A stretch of DNA of 64,000 bases from UBA10329 sp964500205 (lineage in GTDB: Bacteria; Bacteroidota; Bacteroidia; UBA10329): the NCBI GenBank assembly GCA_964500205.1, contig CAZCNS010000006.1:1-64000 (forward strand), in the 5' to 3' direction. The position numbers and the translations under genes were made by a program. A model generated the notes under the pieces. The model saw only the letters and a list, made by a program, of their open reading frames with translations, had not been told where the DNA came from and did not search any database. Positions 8,710-17,449 of this stretch are shown piece by piece (position 1 is the stretch's first letter; each line of letters starts with the position of its first letter).

Positions 8710-9789
8710 TTACTCGTATTGCACGGCCACGGTTCTTGCTACCTGTACCTTCTGTCCCTGATGTTCGGCAGGTGTCCACTTTGGCATGGCGCGGACAACC
8801 CGCAGTGCGTCCTGATCAAGCACTGGGTGAAATCCTTCTACCAGCTGAATGTTCTCTATGCGGCCCTGTGTATTCACCACGAATTTCACCAGCACTGACC
8901 CTTTCATGCCTTCGTTTTTCAGTGGCTCTGGGAAATTCTTGTTCAGTTTGATGAATCGGAACATCTCCAGATCACCGCCCGGGAAGCGTGCCGGGGTGTC
9001 TACCATGTCGTAGCTCATTGGCTTGACCGAGCGCTCTTTCGTGTCGCTTTGCGCGGTTCTGGCAGTTGCGCCTGATGCAACTTCATCAGCGTCAGCAGAT
9101 TCACTGCTGGCAAGTGACGGGGAGGCAGTACGATGTACCGTGTCATCGGATGTCACGTCCTTCTTTAGAAGGGGTTTTGTTATCTCTGGCTGTGCTTTGG
9201 GTATCTCCTTCTTCTCTTTTGTGTTTGCAGCTTGCTCAACGGCAGAAGGCGGCTCAGGAATCTTGTCGGCAACTGGTTCCGGTTGCTCATCCGTTGTCGC
9301 TTCGGACGTGGTTATGTCTTCGGGTTCATCCTTGGCATCCAACTCGGTCACCTCAGTTGCTGGGATTTTCTCAATCGCTTGTGGGGGTGTGGCATCAGCC
9401 ATTTCCTGATGGTCGCTGTACCATCTCTGCCCCATTATTCCTATTGTGATGACCACGGCAAGCGCGGCCACAGCCGCAGCGATGCGTAGCAACGGCAGCT
9501 CGGAGGATTGTCGGGGAGCGGGCAGCACACTTGACCCCGACCGCTCTGCCATCTCCACCATCATCGATGCAATGGCCGATGAGTGGTTCACCGGAACCTT
9601 TAATAGCCCGTCCAGCGCATCGCGGGTCATGGGATCACTGTCAGCCACGGCATCTACCTTGGCGCGGTCCTCGGCACTGAGGCCGTCTGCGAGGTAGAGC
9701 GTCATCGCTTCCCGGCTCAGGTTTCCCTGTCCGTCAAGCAGGGCCACCTTCCTGCCCTTCGCGTCCAATATGTGACGGTGGTCAGACAT
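8710..9789 (-). CDS. Membrane-spanning anti-sigma-like protein with TonB C-terminal domain
   Basis: A 359-residue protein with a cytoplasmic N-terminal domain (1-95), one membrane helix (~101-120), a Pro/Glu/Lys/Thr-rich periplasmic linker (~125-250) and a TonB-type C-terminal domain (PARFPGGDLEMFRFI ... GSVLVKFVVNTQGRIENI ... MPKWTPAEHQGQKV). It starts 8 bases inside the end of the ECF sigma factor gene, the normal place for an anti-sigma factor. Known Bacteroidota relatives combine anti-sigma and TonB-like roles. Inferred: it senses an envelope signal and controls the sigma factor, or energises an outer membrane receptor. No zinc-binding HxxxCxxC motif is visible. Confidence 0.75.
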   Translation of the reverse strand: MSDHRHILDAKGRKVALLDGQGNLSREAMTLYLADGLSAEDRAKVDAVADSDPMTRDALDGLLKVPVNHSSAIASMMVEMAERSGSSVLPAPRQSSELPLLRIAAAVAALAVVITIGIMGQRWYSDHQEMADATPPQAIEKIPATEVTELDAKDEPEDITTSEATTDEQPEPVADKIPEPPSAVEQAANTKEKKEIPKAQPEITKPLLKKDVTSDDTVHRTASPSLASSESADADEVASGATARTAQSDTKERSVKPMSYDMVDTPARFPGGDLEMFRFIKLNKNFPEPLKNEGMKGSVLVKFVVNTQGRIENIQLVEGFHPVLDQDALRVVRAMPKWTPAEHQGQKVQVARTVAVQYE

Positions 9790-10366
9790 CCCCTTCGGTG
9801 AGTTTCAGTTTCAAATTGCGTTTGCCGTTCTGCAAGTGGCTCTTTACCTGTTTCAATGAGAATCCGGTGGATGCCGCTATCTCCTCGTACGACATCTGTT
9901 CGAAGTAAAACAGCTTCACGCATTGCCTCTGACCGTCATTGAGAGTGTCAATGGCCTGATTCAATGCGCGATCCTCGGCCTCAATGCGCTGCCCGTTCAG
10001 ATGCAGCGGCTCATCCGATTCCACAATGGCTCTCAGATAATGGGTGTAGTTGCTGTGCCTTTCGTTGGTCACCTTTTCACTTCGCAGTCCCATGAGACAA
10101 TGGTTGCGGGTAACGGTGTAAATCCATGGTTTGAATTCCTCCACATCGTGCCTGCGCAGCTCGGATATCACTTTCTCGAACACCTCCATCACTGCATCCT
10201 TAGCGCGCTCCTCGTTGCTGAGATATTTCATGCAGACCCCGAAGAGCAGATGAGCGTACCGTTGAAACAGGATGCCGATGTACGCTGTATCGAATGAGTA
10301 TCGATAGCGTTCCACCAGCTCACGGTCGTTGAGCTTGTTCCTGTTGTCTGAGTTCAGTCCGAACAT
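9782..10366 (-). CDS. ECF RNA polymerase sigma factor
   Basis: A 194-residue sigma-70 family protein of the extracytoplasmic function type. Region 2 spans about residues 35-100 (RYAHLLFGVCMKYL, DAVMEVFEKVI, FKPWIYTVTRNHCL) and region 4 about 135-185, with the helix-turn-helix MSYEEIAASTGFSLKQVKSHLQNGKRNL. It directs polymerase to a small regulon, probably including its own operon. The downstream TonB/anti-sigma gene overlaps it by 8 bases, so the two are co-translated. No autoregulatory promoter could be identified with confidence in the ~100 bases upstream. Confidence 0.92.
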   Translation of the reverse strand: MFGLNSDNRNKLNDRELVERYRYSFDTAYIGILFQRYAHLLFGVCMKYLSNEERAKDAVMEVFEKVISELRRHDVEEFKPWIYTVTRNHCLMGLRSEKVTNERHSNYTHYLRAIVESDEPLHLNGQRIEAEDRALNQAIDTLNDGQRQCVKLFYFEQMSYEEIAASTGFSLKQVKSHLQNGKRNLKLKLTEGDV

Positions 10367-10469
10367 TGGCGGTTCTTACCGTCAAACACCCCTAAAGGTT
10401 GCCTTTTGAGGTGAATTTCAGCGAATTGATGTCTGTTGGCGAAGTTAATCCCCGCCAGAATGCGAAAGA

Positions 10470-11303
10470 TCAACGGCCAGAGCGGGATGTCTTTGGGCGG
10501 TCGGTCCAGATGCCCGTCTCGAAGATCACTCCGAGCCGAAGGTTCACAAAACGGGGATTCTGTTCGCTTTCACCCAATAGACTCTGAAGGAACAGCCCGG
10601 TATGCACCGCTGGCGAGAGTCCCATGCCCAGTCCGAAATAAGGTTTTATGATGAGTTCCGGGGACAGATGGATCTTGTAGGCCAGCTCGAGTCCAAGTTC
10701 TGCGATGCCGGTAGGAGCACGCCACCCGTCCAGCAATGGCCCATCGAGGTCCACTGTGCCGGTGAAAGCACCCGGTGTGGTGATGTTGTCTATCTGTGCC
10801 CTGCCCACGTAGCGGTGCATCCATCCATAGCGGAATGTCTGCGCCAGATGCAGCTTTCTGCTCAGTTCTATGATAGTCTTCTGGTAGAATCCCAACAGGA
10901 AGAGTGTGGCGCTCTCATCTACATCGAACAGTTGCGGATTGAGAGAATCACCATCTGTGCCTTCGTAGGCAAGACCGTAGTTCCTTATGGCGAAATTGAA
11001 CCCTGCGGCCATGGCCAGTTTGTGAAAGATGCGCACCCTGACACCGATGCCTGCATCCAGGGCGAATCCTCCGTTCGATTTCTCGAACGCGGCCATGAGT
11101 GATGCCGGTTGCTGCAAATGACCGTATCCAGCAGCCACGCTGGCCTCGATTCCCAGCTTGGGGCCCCAGCGGTGCAGGCGTTTCACCTCATCTGGAGACA
11201 TGGAAGGGGTACGCACGGCCTCTGGCGCGTAGTAGTCTTCCGTGTCCTCCTGAGCGTAAGACAGAAAGGGCAATAGGAGCAGCAGAAGTGCCACTTGTTT
11301 CAT
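10470..11303 (-). CDS. Outer membrane beta-barrel-like protein
   Basis: A 277-residue protein with a signal peptide (residues 1-17, ending SYAQ) and alternating hydrophobic, Gly- and aromatic-rich stretches (GIEASVAAGYGHL, LDAGIGVRVRIFHKL, AMAAGFNFAIRNYG, YFGLGMGLSPAVHTGLF) expected of an outer membrane beta-barrel of about 10-12 strands. The last residues are not the usual terminal Phe, so a periplasmic beta protein is possible. It lies upstream of, and reads toward, the sigma factor gene, with ~100 bases between. Function unknown. Confidence 0.65.
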   Translation of the reverse strand: MKQVALLLLLLPFLSYAQEDTEDYYAPEAVRTPSMSPDEVKRLHRWGPKLGIEASVAAGYGHLQQPASLMAAFEKSNGGFALDAGIGVRVRIFHKLAMAAGFNFAIRNYGLAYEGTDGDSLNPQLFDVDESATLFLLGFYQKTIIELSRKLHLAQTFRYGWMHRYVGRAQIDNITTPGAFTGTVDLDGPLLDGWRAPTGIAELGLELAYKIHLSPELIIKPYFGLGMGLSPAVHTGLFLQSLLGESEQNPRFVNLRLGVIFETGIWTDRPKTSRSGR

Positions 11304-11452
11304 GGGGTAAATGTAGCGCGATGGGTCTTGATTGTAATTATTTGTTAGTCAGCATTTTGAAATAGAATTAAAAATTTCATGGTCGGTGCTTCAGGCGCTT
11401 TTGCGAAGCATTTCCCTCATGAATTTTGTGCTGTCCAAACCCGACATCAACC

Positions 11453-12304
11453 ATGAAAAAAATCCTGTTTCTGGCCATCATCCCCGGCCTATTGACGATG
11501 CAATCCTGTGTGTCAACCAAGAAGCACAAAAAGCTTGACGGAGAGTATTCTTCACTCAAAGAGCTCTACGAAAAAAACTCCTCAGATCTCGGTCGGACAC
11601 AGCGAGACCTGGTGAGCTGCCAGTCTGATAATAAGCGGCTTCTTGATGAACTGGAGCATCTCAGACGCATGAATGAACAGCTTACCAGCGGCATGGGCGA
11701 GATGGCCATGCTCAGCCGTCAAGAGGCGGAGAATCTTCAGAAGTCACTGCAGAAGATCCAAGAGAAAGACCTGCAGATCAAGACCTTGAACGATGCGTTG
11801 ACACGCAAGGACTCGGTCACCATTGCACTTGTCACCAATCTGAAACGCGCTGTCGGCATTTACGATGAGGACATTCAGATCAGTGTGGAAAAAGGTGTGG
11901 TTTTCGTATCCATCTCGGACAAGTTCCTGTTCCGCAGTGGCAGCTATCAGATCAACGTCCGCGCCAAGGAGGTGTTGGCCAAAGTGGCCAAGGTGCTCGA
12001 TGCACAGCCCAATCTGGAGGTGATGGTAGAGGGACACACTGATAACGTGTCGTTCAGAAGGGGCGAGCTGCTCGACAACTGGGACTTGAGCGTGAAGCGT
12101 TCCACATCGTTGGTGCGGATGCTTCAGCAGGAGTACAAGATATCGCCTGCACGCATGATCGCTGCCGGACGTGGTGAGTACATTCCGGTGGCGGGCAACG
12201 AAACGGCCGAGGGCCGTGCTGCCAATCGCAGGACCCGCATCATCATCCTGCCCAAGCTCGAGGAGTTCTTCGGAATCATTGAGCAGGAGCTGAAAGGCAA
12301 GTGA
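11453..12304 (+). CDS. OmpA-family lipoprotein with coiled coil
   Basis: From the ATG at 11453 the protein has 283 residues: a lipoprotein signal with lipobox ending MQSC (Cys ~18), a long charged coiled coil (~25-130), and an OmpA C-terminal peptidoglycan-binding domain (VEGHTDNVSFRRGEL, NWDLSVKRSTSLVRML, AAGRGEYIPVAGNETAEGR, NRRTRIII). It should tether the outer membrane to the cell wall. An in-frame ATG at 11426 exists, but only the 11453 start places the signal peptide at the N-terminus. A short hairpin with TTTT loop (11387-11410) lies in the leader. Readers reach meaB 59 bases downstream. Confidence 0.88.
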   Translation: MKKILFLAIIPGLLTMQSCVSTKKHKKLDGEYSSLKELYEKNSSDLGRTQRDLVSCQSDNKRLLDELEHLRRMNEQLTSGMGEMAMLSRQEAENLQKSLQKIQEKDLQIKTLNDALTRKDSVTIALVTNLKRAVGIYDEDIQISVEKGVVFVSISDKFLFRSGSYQINVRAKEVLAKVAKVLDAQPNLEVMVEGHTDNVSFRRGELLDNWDLSVKRSTSLVRMLQQEYKISPARMIAAGRGEYIPVAGNETAEGRAANRRTRIIILPKLEEFFGIIEQELKGK

Positions 12305-12363
12305 CGGGAATGATGGGCATTCCCATCTGAAACGTGAATTGTACGTTTACGGTCTGCATCATC

Positions 12364-13338
12364 ATGACCGATAACGAGCTTAACCGTATGACTGAGGCCC
12401 TTGTGGGTGGCGACCGTGTCGCCCTCGGAAGGGCCATCACATTGGTAGAGAGTGGCCGTGAGCAGCATCGGGAGCTGGCCGGTAAGCTGCTGGAGCGCTG
12501 CGCAACGCGTAAAGTGCCATCGCAGAGGATCGGCATCACGGGAGCACCGGGCGTGGGTAAGAGCACGTTCATTGAGGCATTCGGCACGCAACTGGCAGAC
12601 CGTGGCTGCAAGGTGGCCGTGCTTGCTGTGGATCCGAGCAGTGCAGCAGGCAAGGGTAGCATTCTGGGCGACCGCACACGAATGGAGACCCTGTCTGCGC
12701 GGCCTGAGGTGTTCATCCGCCCCAGTCCGTCAAGTGGCTCACTGGGAGGGGTGGCCCGCAGGACCAAGGAGTCTATCCTGTTATGCGAGGCCGCGGGTTA
12801 TGATACCGTTCTTATCGAGACGGTAGGCGTGGGTCAGTCAGAGACTGCTGTGAGTGAGATGACCGACATGTTCATCCTGCTCGTGCTGGCCTCTGCCGGT
12901 GATGAGCTTCAGGGAATCAAGCGTGGCATCATGGAAATGGCCGACCTCATTGTCATCAACAAGGATGATGGTTCCAACGCATCCCTCACGGCCCAAGGCA
13001 AGGCAGCCTATCACCACGCGCTGCACCTCCTCCCTGCGAAGGAAAGCGGGTGGACCGTGCCCGTTGAGGCATGCTCTGCTGTGGAAGGAAAAGGGATAGA
13101 ACGCATTCTTGGTGTGGTTGACAGCTATTTCAACCACGTCACATTGAATGGACACTTGGAGCGAAACCGCAGAACACAGGACCTTTACTGGATGGACAGG
13201 GCGGTGGAGGAGGACCTGCTGCGCTGGGTATTGCAGCGTAAGGACGTGAGCGACCGGCTGAGGGAACTCCGAGAGGCAGTAAGCAATGGCGTACTCAGCC
13301 CCTTCGATGCCGCGCACCGATTGGTCCGTGGTCTTTGA
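12364..13338 (+). CDS. meaB: Methylmalonyl-CoA mutase-associated GTPase MeaB
   Basis: A 324-residue G3E-type GTPase. Walker A is GAPGVGKST (60-68); DPSSAAGKGSILGDRTRM, the SLGG and ETVGVGQSE switch segments and NKDDG (base-recognition) follow in the family order. MeaB chaperones adenosylcobalamin-dependent methylmalonyl-CoA mutase, loading cofactor and ejecting damaged cofactor. The mutase genes are not in the window. A PccA-like biotin carboxylase (46916-48406) is, so a propionyl-CoA to succinyl-CoA route is plausible (inference). The start at 12364 (MTDNELN) is preferred over the ATG at 12334, which adds a non-family extension. Confidence 0.93.
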   Translation: MTDNELNRMTEALVGGDRVALGRAITLVESGREQHRELAGKLLERCATRKVPSQRIGITGAPGVGKSTFIEAFGTQLADRGCKVAVLAVDPSSAAGKGSILGDRTRMETLSARPEVFIRPSPSSGSLGGVARRTKESILLCEAAGYDTVLIETVGVGQSETAVSEMTDMFILLVLASAGDELQGIKRGIMEMADLIVINKDDGSNASLTAQGKAAYHHALHLLPAKESGWTVPVEACSAVEGKGIERILGVVDSYFNHVTLNGHLERNRRTQDLYWMDRAVEEDLLRWVLQRKDVSDRLRELREAVSNGVLSPFDAAHRLVRGL

Positions 13339-13343
13339 TGTGG

Positions 13344-13394
13344 TCAGATCAGCTGCTGGGCCTCGCTCCGGATGGAATCGATAGCCGTGCCGTC
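13344..13394 (-). pseudogene. Possible C-terminal fragment related to the gene at 14332-14865
   Basis: On the minus strand the 16 codons before the stop at 13344 read DGTAIDSIRSEAQQLI. The intact neighbour at 14332-14865 ends PTAAAVEAIRDEAQGLI. About half of the residues match and the stop is at the same place. It is joined, in another frame, to the end of the acetyltransferase remnant at 13388-13627, as if two gene scraps had recombined. The match is short, so chance is possible. Confidence 0.35.
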
Positions 13395-13627
13395 TTGCCT
13401 TTCACGAAGGCCGCGATGCGCCCTGTCGTCTGCCCATCCTTCTGCTACAGCCAGCGGACGGTCTCGCTGGCCTCATGGGTGTAGAATTTGTTCACCTTGC
13501 GGTGGAACACGGCCATCACCTCGCGGTCTATGTGGCGGATGAAGTTGGGGTCATCCAAACTTAAACGGACGGGAAAGAAGATCCATCCCTTCTCCTGCTG
13601 CTTGGTGTTGACTTCGATGAGTCGCAT
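13388..13627 (-). pseudogene. N-terminal remnant of a GNAT-like acetyltransferase, broken by TAG
   Basis: From ATG 13627 the minus strand reads MRLIEVNTKQQEKGWIFFP, then RLSLDDPNFIRHIDREV, KVNKFYTHEASETVRWL and a TAG at 13445. Reading on in the same frame gives QKDGQTTGRIAAFVKGKTA. The combined order is that of the N-terminus of a common Bacteroidota family of ~380-residue acetyltransferase-like proteins (FPxRLYxxDPNxIxPLD, HGEAxRWLxxxxGxxxGRIAAFV). The rest of the gene is missing. A 60-residue protein could still be made from the intact part but should not fold. This is a decayed gene. Confidence 0.7.
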
Positions 13628-13736
13628 GGCGGTGTGGGAGGAATCAGGTCCGGAATGGACCTGTCTGTAAGGTTGAAACACATCCTTTCCCCCTCAAATA
13701 CCCTTTTTTTTCCTTAAAAGCACGGTATCGAAGGGC

Positions 13737-13925
13737 AGTTATCTGCTACCGATGCATAGTTATACATTACCATAGCTCAGTTATACACTATCATTCGGCC
13801 GTAGTAAACTACCATTTGATAGTAGTATAAGACTCTTTGATAGTTATACATTATTGAACGTCAGTAGTACAAGACCATTTGGCAGTTGTACGTATGCGAA
13901 CGGCAGTTGTACGTTTTCATAAATT
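13737..13925. repeat. Nine tandem 21-bp degenerate repeats
   Basis: Nine consecutive units of exactly 21 bp start at 13737, 13758, 13779, 13800, 13821, 13842, 13863, 13884 and 13905, with no insertion or deletion between them. Most begin AGTTATAC, AGTAGTA or AGTTGTAC and end CATTTGGC-like; the approximate consensus is AGTTATACATTACCATTTGGC. A weaker unit (13716-13736) may precede them. Read on the minus strand the period gives heptapeptides such as YQMVVYY and GRMIVYN, interrupted by two TGA codons, so it may derive from coding heptads, or act as DNA at two helical turns per unit. Confidence 0.85.
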
Positions 13926-14006
13926 TTCTGAGCTTTGAGGCGGTGGGAATGAGCTGCTGGCCATCGGGCAGCAGTAACTGACCGATTGGAACTGACAACT
14001 TGAGCC

Positions 14007-14261
14007 ATGAAAAAACTGACGAAAGACGAAAAGGAAGCTATTGCCACCCGCCCGTTGTCAAAAAAGAACATCGTGAGGATCTATCTCCTCCAGATGAAGG
14101 TGGAGGACATCATCCTTGTAGAACCTCAGGACTGGAAATGGAAATCTGCCACGCCTGCCTACCTCTGCCGCAGGGTGGAGGAGCAGCAGCGCGGTTGGAA
14201 ATTCGAGGTGGAAAGGGTGCTGCCGCCCGGGGCAGGGTGGATCATCACCAGGGTGCAGTGA
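14007..14261 (+). CDS. Small basic protein of unknown function
   Basis: An 84-residue protein beginning MKKLTKDEKEAIATRPLSKK; the start follows a typical gap. It is rich in Lys, Trp and Val, with a likely helical N-terminus and a beta-rich C-terminal half (QRGWKFEVERVLPPGAGWII). I do not recognise a family. It has no signal peptide or membrane segment and no neighbour on its strand within 600 bases except meaB upstream. It begins 81 bases after the last unit of the 21-bp repeat array, so the array lies in its upstream region. Codon use resembles the surrounding genes, supporting a real gene. Confidence 0.5.
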   Translation: MKKLTKDEKEAIATRPLSKKNIVRIYLLQMKVEDIILVEPQDWKWKSATPAYLCRRVEEQQRGWKFEVERVLPPGAGWIITRVQ

Positions 14262-14331
14262 GGGGGAGGGACGCACGGCCGAAACGGTGCTGACGGTTGG
14301 CCCCGCTGGTGTACGCACACCGAAAGGGGAA

Positions 14332-14865
14332 TCAAATCAGCCCCTGCGCCTCGTCCCTGATGGCCTCCACCGCTGCTGCCGTGGGCGAGATGCCCGCCTT
14401 GCCCACGATGGCCAGCACGGTGTTGGCGAGGTCCATGCCTGTGGAGGTGTCGCCCATGCGCTCGCTTGCCACCTGCACGATCTGCTGAACGGCATCTCTG
14501 GCCTCTTTCACCTTGGACCAGTTGGTTGGACTGATGTAGATCTGCTGGGTGAGGTTATGGTCGAACTCATCGCGCAGCGAACGCATCATCTCGGAGCGCA
14601 GCAGGTTAGCACTCATGCCAGGGCGGTGCAACCTGACGATCAGGCTGGATGGCTCTATTCTTTCCATGAAAAGCAGCAGTCTCTCACATGCCTGAAGCCT
14701 CAGCGTGCGCGTACTGCCCACTGAGCTTGCCCGGATCTGGGCCGCTGTTTCCCGCTCGCGGGTGCTCAGATAGCGGTCTGTCATCTTCAAAGCAACCCAG
14801 CCGAGCACACCGGCAGGAATGGCGTATTTCAGAATCTCTGTCAGAAAAGAAAGGGCGTGTTCCAT
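14332..14865 (-). CDS. Conserved membrane-anchored Bacteroidota protein (DUF7935-like)
   Basis: A 177-residue protein with one N-terminal membrane helix (residues ~8-25), a charged stretch and a helical soluble domain with LQACERLLLFMERIEPSSL and RDEFDHNLTQQIYIS, which match a conserved family of unknown function in Flavobacteriales and relatives (DUF7935, from memory). It probably faces the cytoplasm. It is divergent from rpoN, with about 107 bases between the start codons. A short possible copy of its C-terminus lies at 13344-13394. Confidence 0.65.
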   Translation of the reverse strand: MEHALSFLTEILKYAIPAGVLGWVALKMTDRYLSTRERETAAQIRASSVGSTRTLRLQACERLLLFMERIEPSSLIVRLHRPGMSANLLRSEMMRSLRDEFDHNLTQQIYISPTNWSKVKEARDAVQQIVQVASERMGDTSTGMDLANTVLAIVGKAGISPTAAAVEAIRDEAQGLI

Positions 14866-14972
14866 AGCTATTGATCTTCTGCAAAGTTATCCCTCCGAAA
14901 ATTGGTCTGACATGACAGGTTTCATTCTGCACTTTGCCTCAACATTCCGATATTGGCGGCACACTTCACGCC

Positions 14973-16484
14973 ATGGCACTTAATCAGCGACTTCAGCAGA
15001 AACAGCTCCAACGGCTGTCACCACAGCAGATCCAGTTGATGAAACTGCTTCAGATACCCACCGTGGCACTGGAGCAGCGCATCAAGGAGGAACTGGAGGT
15101 CAACCCCGCGCTCGAAGAGGGAGAGGAGACCGATGCTGAGGACCTTCCCGAGATCAACGACTCTTCTGACGATGCGCCTGATTTGGATGATGACAGCGAC
15201 ACCGAGGAGAGTTTCGATGAGGACGCTCCTGAGGTGCGCGACAGTGATGAGGAGTTCGACATCACCGATTTTCTTGATGACGATGACATCCCCGATTACA
15301 AGCTCTACGCCAACAACACCAGCCCCGATGAGGAGGAGCGTGAGTCGCCTCTTTCCGGTGGCATAGGCTTTCAGGACATGCTACTCGACCAGTTGCGCAT
15401 GAAGCGACTGGATGACCGCGAGATGACGGTGGCCACCCACATCATTGGCAATCTCGATGATGACGGCTATCTGCGCAGAGAGCTGTACGCCATTGTGGAC
15501 GACCTTGCCTTCTCGCAGAACATCTCCACCACAGAGCAGGAGCTGGGGGAGCTGTTGGCCGTCATTCAGACCTTCGACCCCGCGGGAGTGGGGGCCCGCG
15601 ATCTTCGTGAGTGCCTGCTCATTCAGCTCAGGCGCAAGAAGCGCACGGTTGCCATCGAAATGGCCATCGAGGTCATAGACCGGATGATGGACGAGTTCAG
15701 CAAGAAGCATTTTACTCGCATCTGCCAAAGGCTCAAGATCGAGGAAGAGGAATTGAAACCCGTGATGGATGAGATCCTACGCCTCAATCCGCGCCCGGGC
15801 AACAGCGTGGCCGACACCGTCAAAGTGGTGCAGAACGTGGTGCCCGATTTCTTCATCTCCAACAATGATGGCAAGCTGGAGCTTACCCTCAACGGACGAA
15901 ACACTCCTCAATTGCGCATCAGCCCCGAGTATCGTGAGATGATGCAGACCTATGCCGAGACCAACGGCAAGGTAGGGCGCGAGCAGAAGGACGCTCTCCA
16001 GTTCGTGAAGCAGAAGCTGGAGGGTGCCAAATGGTTCATCGATGCCATCCGCCAGCGCGAGATGACCCTGCTCGGCACCATGGATGCCATCATGGAATAT
16101 CAGCGTGACTATTTCCTCACAGGCGATGAGACCAAGCTCAAACCAATGATCCTCAAGGACATATCGGACATTGTAGGGCTTGATATCAGCACCGTTTCGC
16201 GGGTGGCCAACAGCAAGTACGTCTCCACGCAGTTCGGTACTTTTCTGCTCAAGTCTTTCTTCTCCGAATCCCTTTCCACGGACAGCGGGGAGGAGGTGAG
16301 CAGCCGTGAGGTGAAGAAGATTCTCAAGGATGCCATAGAAGGCGAGGACAAGCGCAAACCTCTTGCAGACGATAAGTTGGCTCAGCTGCTCAACGAGAAA
16401 GGCTACAACATCGCCCGCAGGACGGTGGCCAAGTACCGCGAGCAGATGGATATTCCCGTGGCACGTTTAAGAAAAGAACTATGA
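14973..16484 (+). CDS. rpoN: RNA polymerase sigma-54 factor RpoN
   Basis: From the ATG at 14973 the protein has 503 residues. The N-terminal activator-interacting region is clear (LQQKQLQRLSPQQIQLMKLLQIP), followed by a long acidic region (~50-125), the core-binding domain, the DNA-binding region (LKDISDIVGLDISTVSRVANSKYV) and the RpoN box ARRTVAKYRE near the end. It directs transcription from -24/-12 promoters with AAA+ activators; none of those activators is in this window. The ATG at 14934 adds 13 non-family residues and is rejected. The stop overlaps the next gene by 4 bases (ATGA). Confidence 0.96.
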   Translation: MALNQRLQQKQLQRLSPQQIQLMKLLQIPTVALEQRIKEELEVNPALEEGEETDAEDLPEINDSSDDAPDLDDDSDTEESFDEDAPEVRDSDEEFDITDFLDDDDIPDYKLYANNTSPDEEERESPLSGGIGFQDMLLDQLRMKRLDDREMTVATHIIGNLDDDGYLRRELYAIVDDLAFSQNISTTEQELGELLAVIQTFDPAGVGARDLRECLLIQLRRKKRTVAIEMAIEVIDRMMDEFSKKHFTRICQRLKIEEEELKPVMDEILRLNPRPGNSVADTVKVVQNVVPDFFISNNDGKLELTLNGRNTPQLRISPEYREMMQTYAETNGKVGREQKDALQFVKQKLEGAKWFIDAIRQREMTLLGTMDAIMEYQRDYFLTGDETKLKPMILKDISDIVGLDISTVSRVANSKYVSTQFGTFLLKSFFSESLSTDSGEEVSSREVKKILKDAIEGEDKRKPLADDKLAQLLNEKGYNIARRTVAKYREQMDIPVARLRKEL

Positions 16485-17419
16485 GAATCGCTTTGCGCCT
16501 TCTGACAGCCGGCATCCTTGCAGCACTCACCTGGATCGTGGTCACCGGTGTTCGCTCAGACATCCCTGTAAAAGAGCTGAAGGAGCGATATACTTATCCC
16601 GATTCCCGATTCGTCCGACTTATGGGCATGGACGTGCATTTCCGCGAGAGCGGGGCGGGGGAGGAGACGGTGGTGTTGTTGCACGGCACCTCGTCATCGT
16701 TGCACACGTGGGCGGCATGGACGGAATTGCTCAACCCGCATTTCCGTGTCATCAGCTTCGACCTGCCTGCGTTCGGTCTCACAGGGCCGTTTCCTGACGC
16801 GGACTATTCGCCTGAGAATTACCTGTTGTTTCTCGAAGAGCTGATGTTGATGACCGGGATCGACAGCTTTCACCTCGCGGGCAACTCGTTCGGTGGGTAT
16901 CTTGCTTGGAGGTATGCGGTTCGCAATCCGCAGAAGGTCAGTAGCTTGGTGTTGTTGAACTCAAGTGGTTATCCACGTGGGGGTCAGCCTACTCCGCTCG
17001 GTTTCAGACTGGCGATGATCGAGCCATTCCGCCCCGTTTTCACTCGCTTCACCCCGCGCAGGCTCGTGGAACGCACGGTTCACGAAGTGTTTTATGACAC
17101 CGACCGCGTGACCGATACGCTAGTGGACCGCTACCATTCGCTGCTCCTTCGCCAGGGCAACCGTGGTGCGCTCATGTCGCGCATTCAGCAGGTGAAGCAC
17201 GAGTCGGCTGAGGAGGTGACCAAGGTGCAGTGCCCCACCCTCATCCTATGGGGCGACCATGATCGCGTGGTAACCCCCGATGACGCGCCCAAGTTCCACC
17301 GCGACATCCCAGGTTCGCGCCTGATCATGTATGACCGTATGGGTCACGTGCCTATGGAGGAAGACCCGCAGCGCACCATGGCCGATGTGCTACCTTTTCT
17401 CAAGAGGGAAATACACTGA
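16481..17419 (+). CDS. Alpha/beta hydrolase, membrane-anchored or exported
   Basis: A 312-residue alpha/beta-hydrolase fold protein with a hydrophobic N-terminus (~8-23) serving as signal or anchor. The oxyanion motif LLHGTSSS, the nucleophile elbow GNSFGG (Ser136), the acid in LWGDHDRVV and the catalytic His in MGHVPMEED are all present, so the catalytic triad looks complete. It is likely an esterase or haloalkane-dehalogenase-like hydrolase; the substrate cannot be told. It overlaps rpoN by 4 bases, so the two are translated together. Confidence 0.85.
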   Translation: MRIALRLLTAGILAALTWIVVTGVRSDIPVKELKERYTYPDSRFVRLMGMDVHFRESGAGEETVVLLHGTSSSLHTWAAWTELLNPHFRVISFDLPAFGLTGPFPDADYSPENYLLFLEELMLMTGIDSFHLAGNSFGGYLAWRYAVRNPQKVSSLVLLNSSGYPRGGQPTPLGFRLAMIEPFRPVFTRFTPRRLVERTVHEVFYDTDRVTDTLVDRYHSLLLRQGNRGALMSRIQQVKHESAEEVTKVQCPTLILWGDHDRVVTPDDAPKFHRDIPGSRLIMYDRMGHVPMEEDPQRTMADVLPFLKREIH

Positions 17420-17449
17420 ATTACTGACAGTGGGGTCTTTTCGCAGAAA

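Noticed and set aside
13737..13925. CRISPR array or plasmid-type replication iterons
   Set aside because: Units are directly adjacent with no spacers, no cas genes are present, and no Rep protein or origin features lie nearby.
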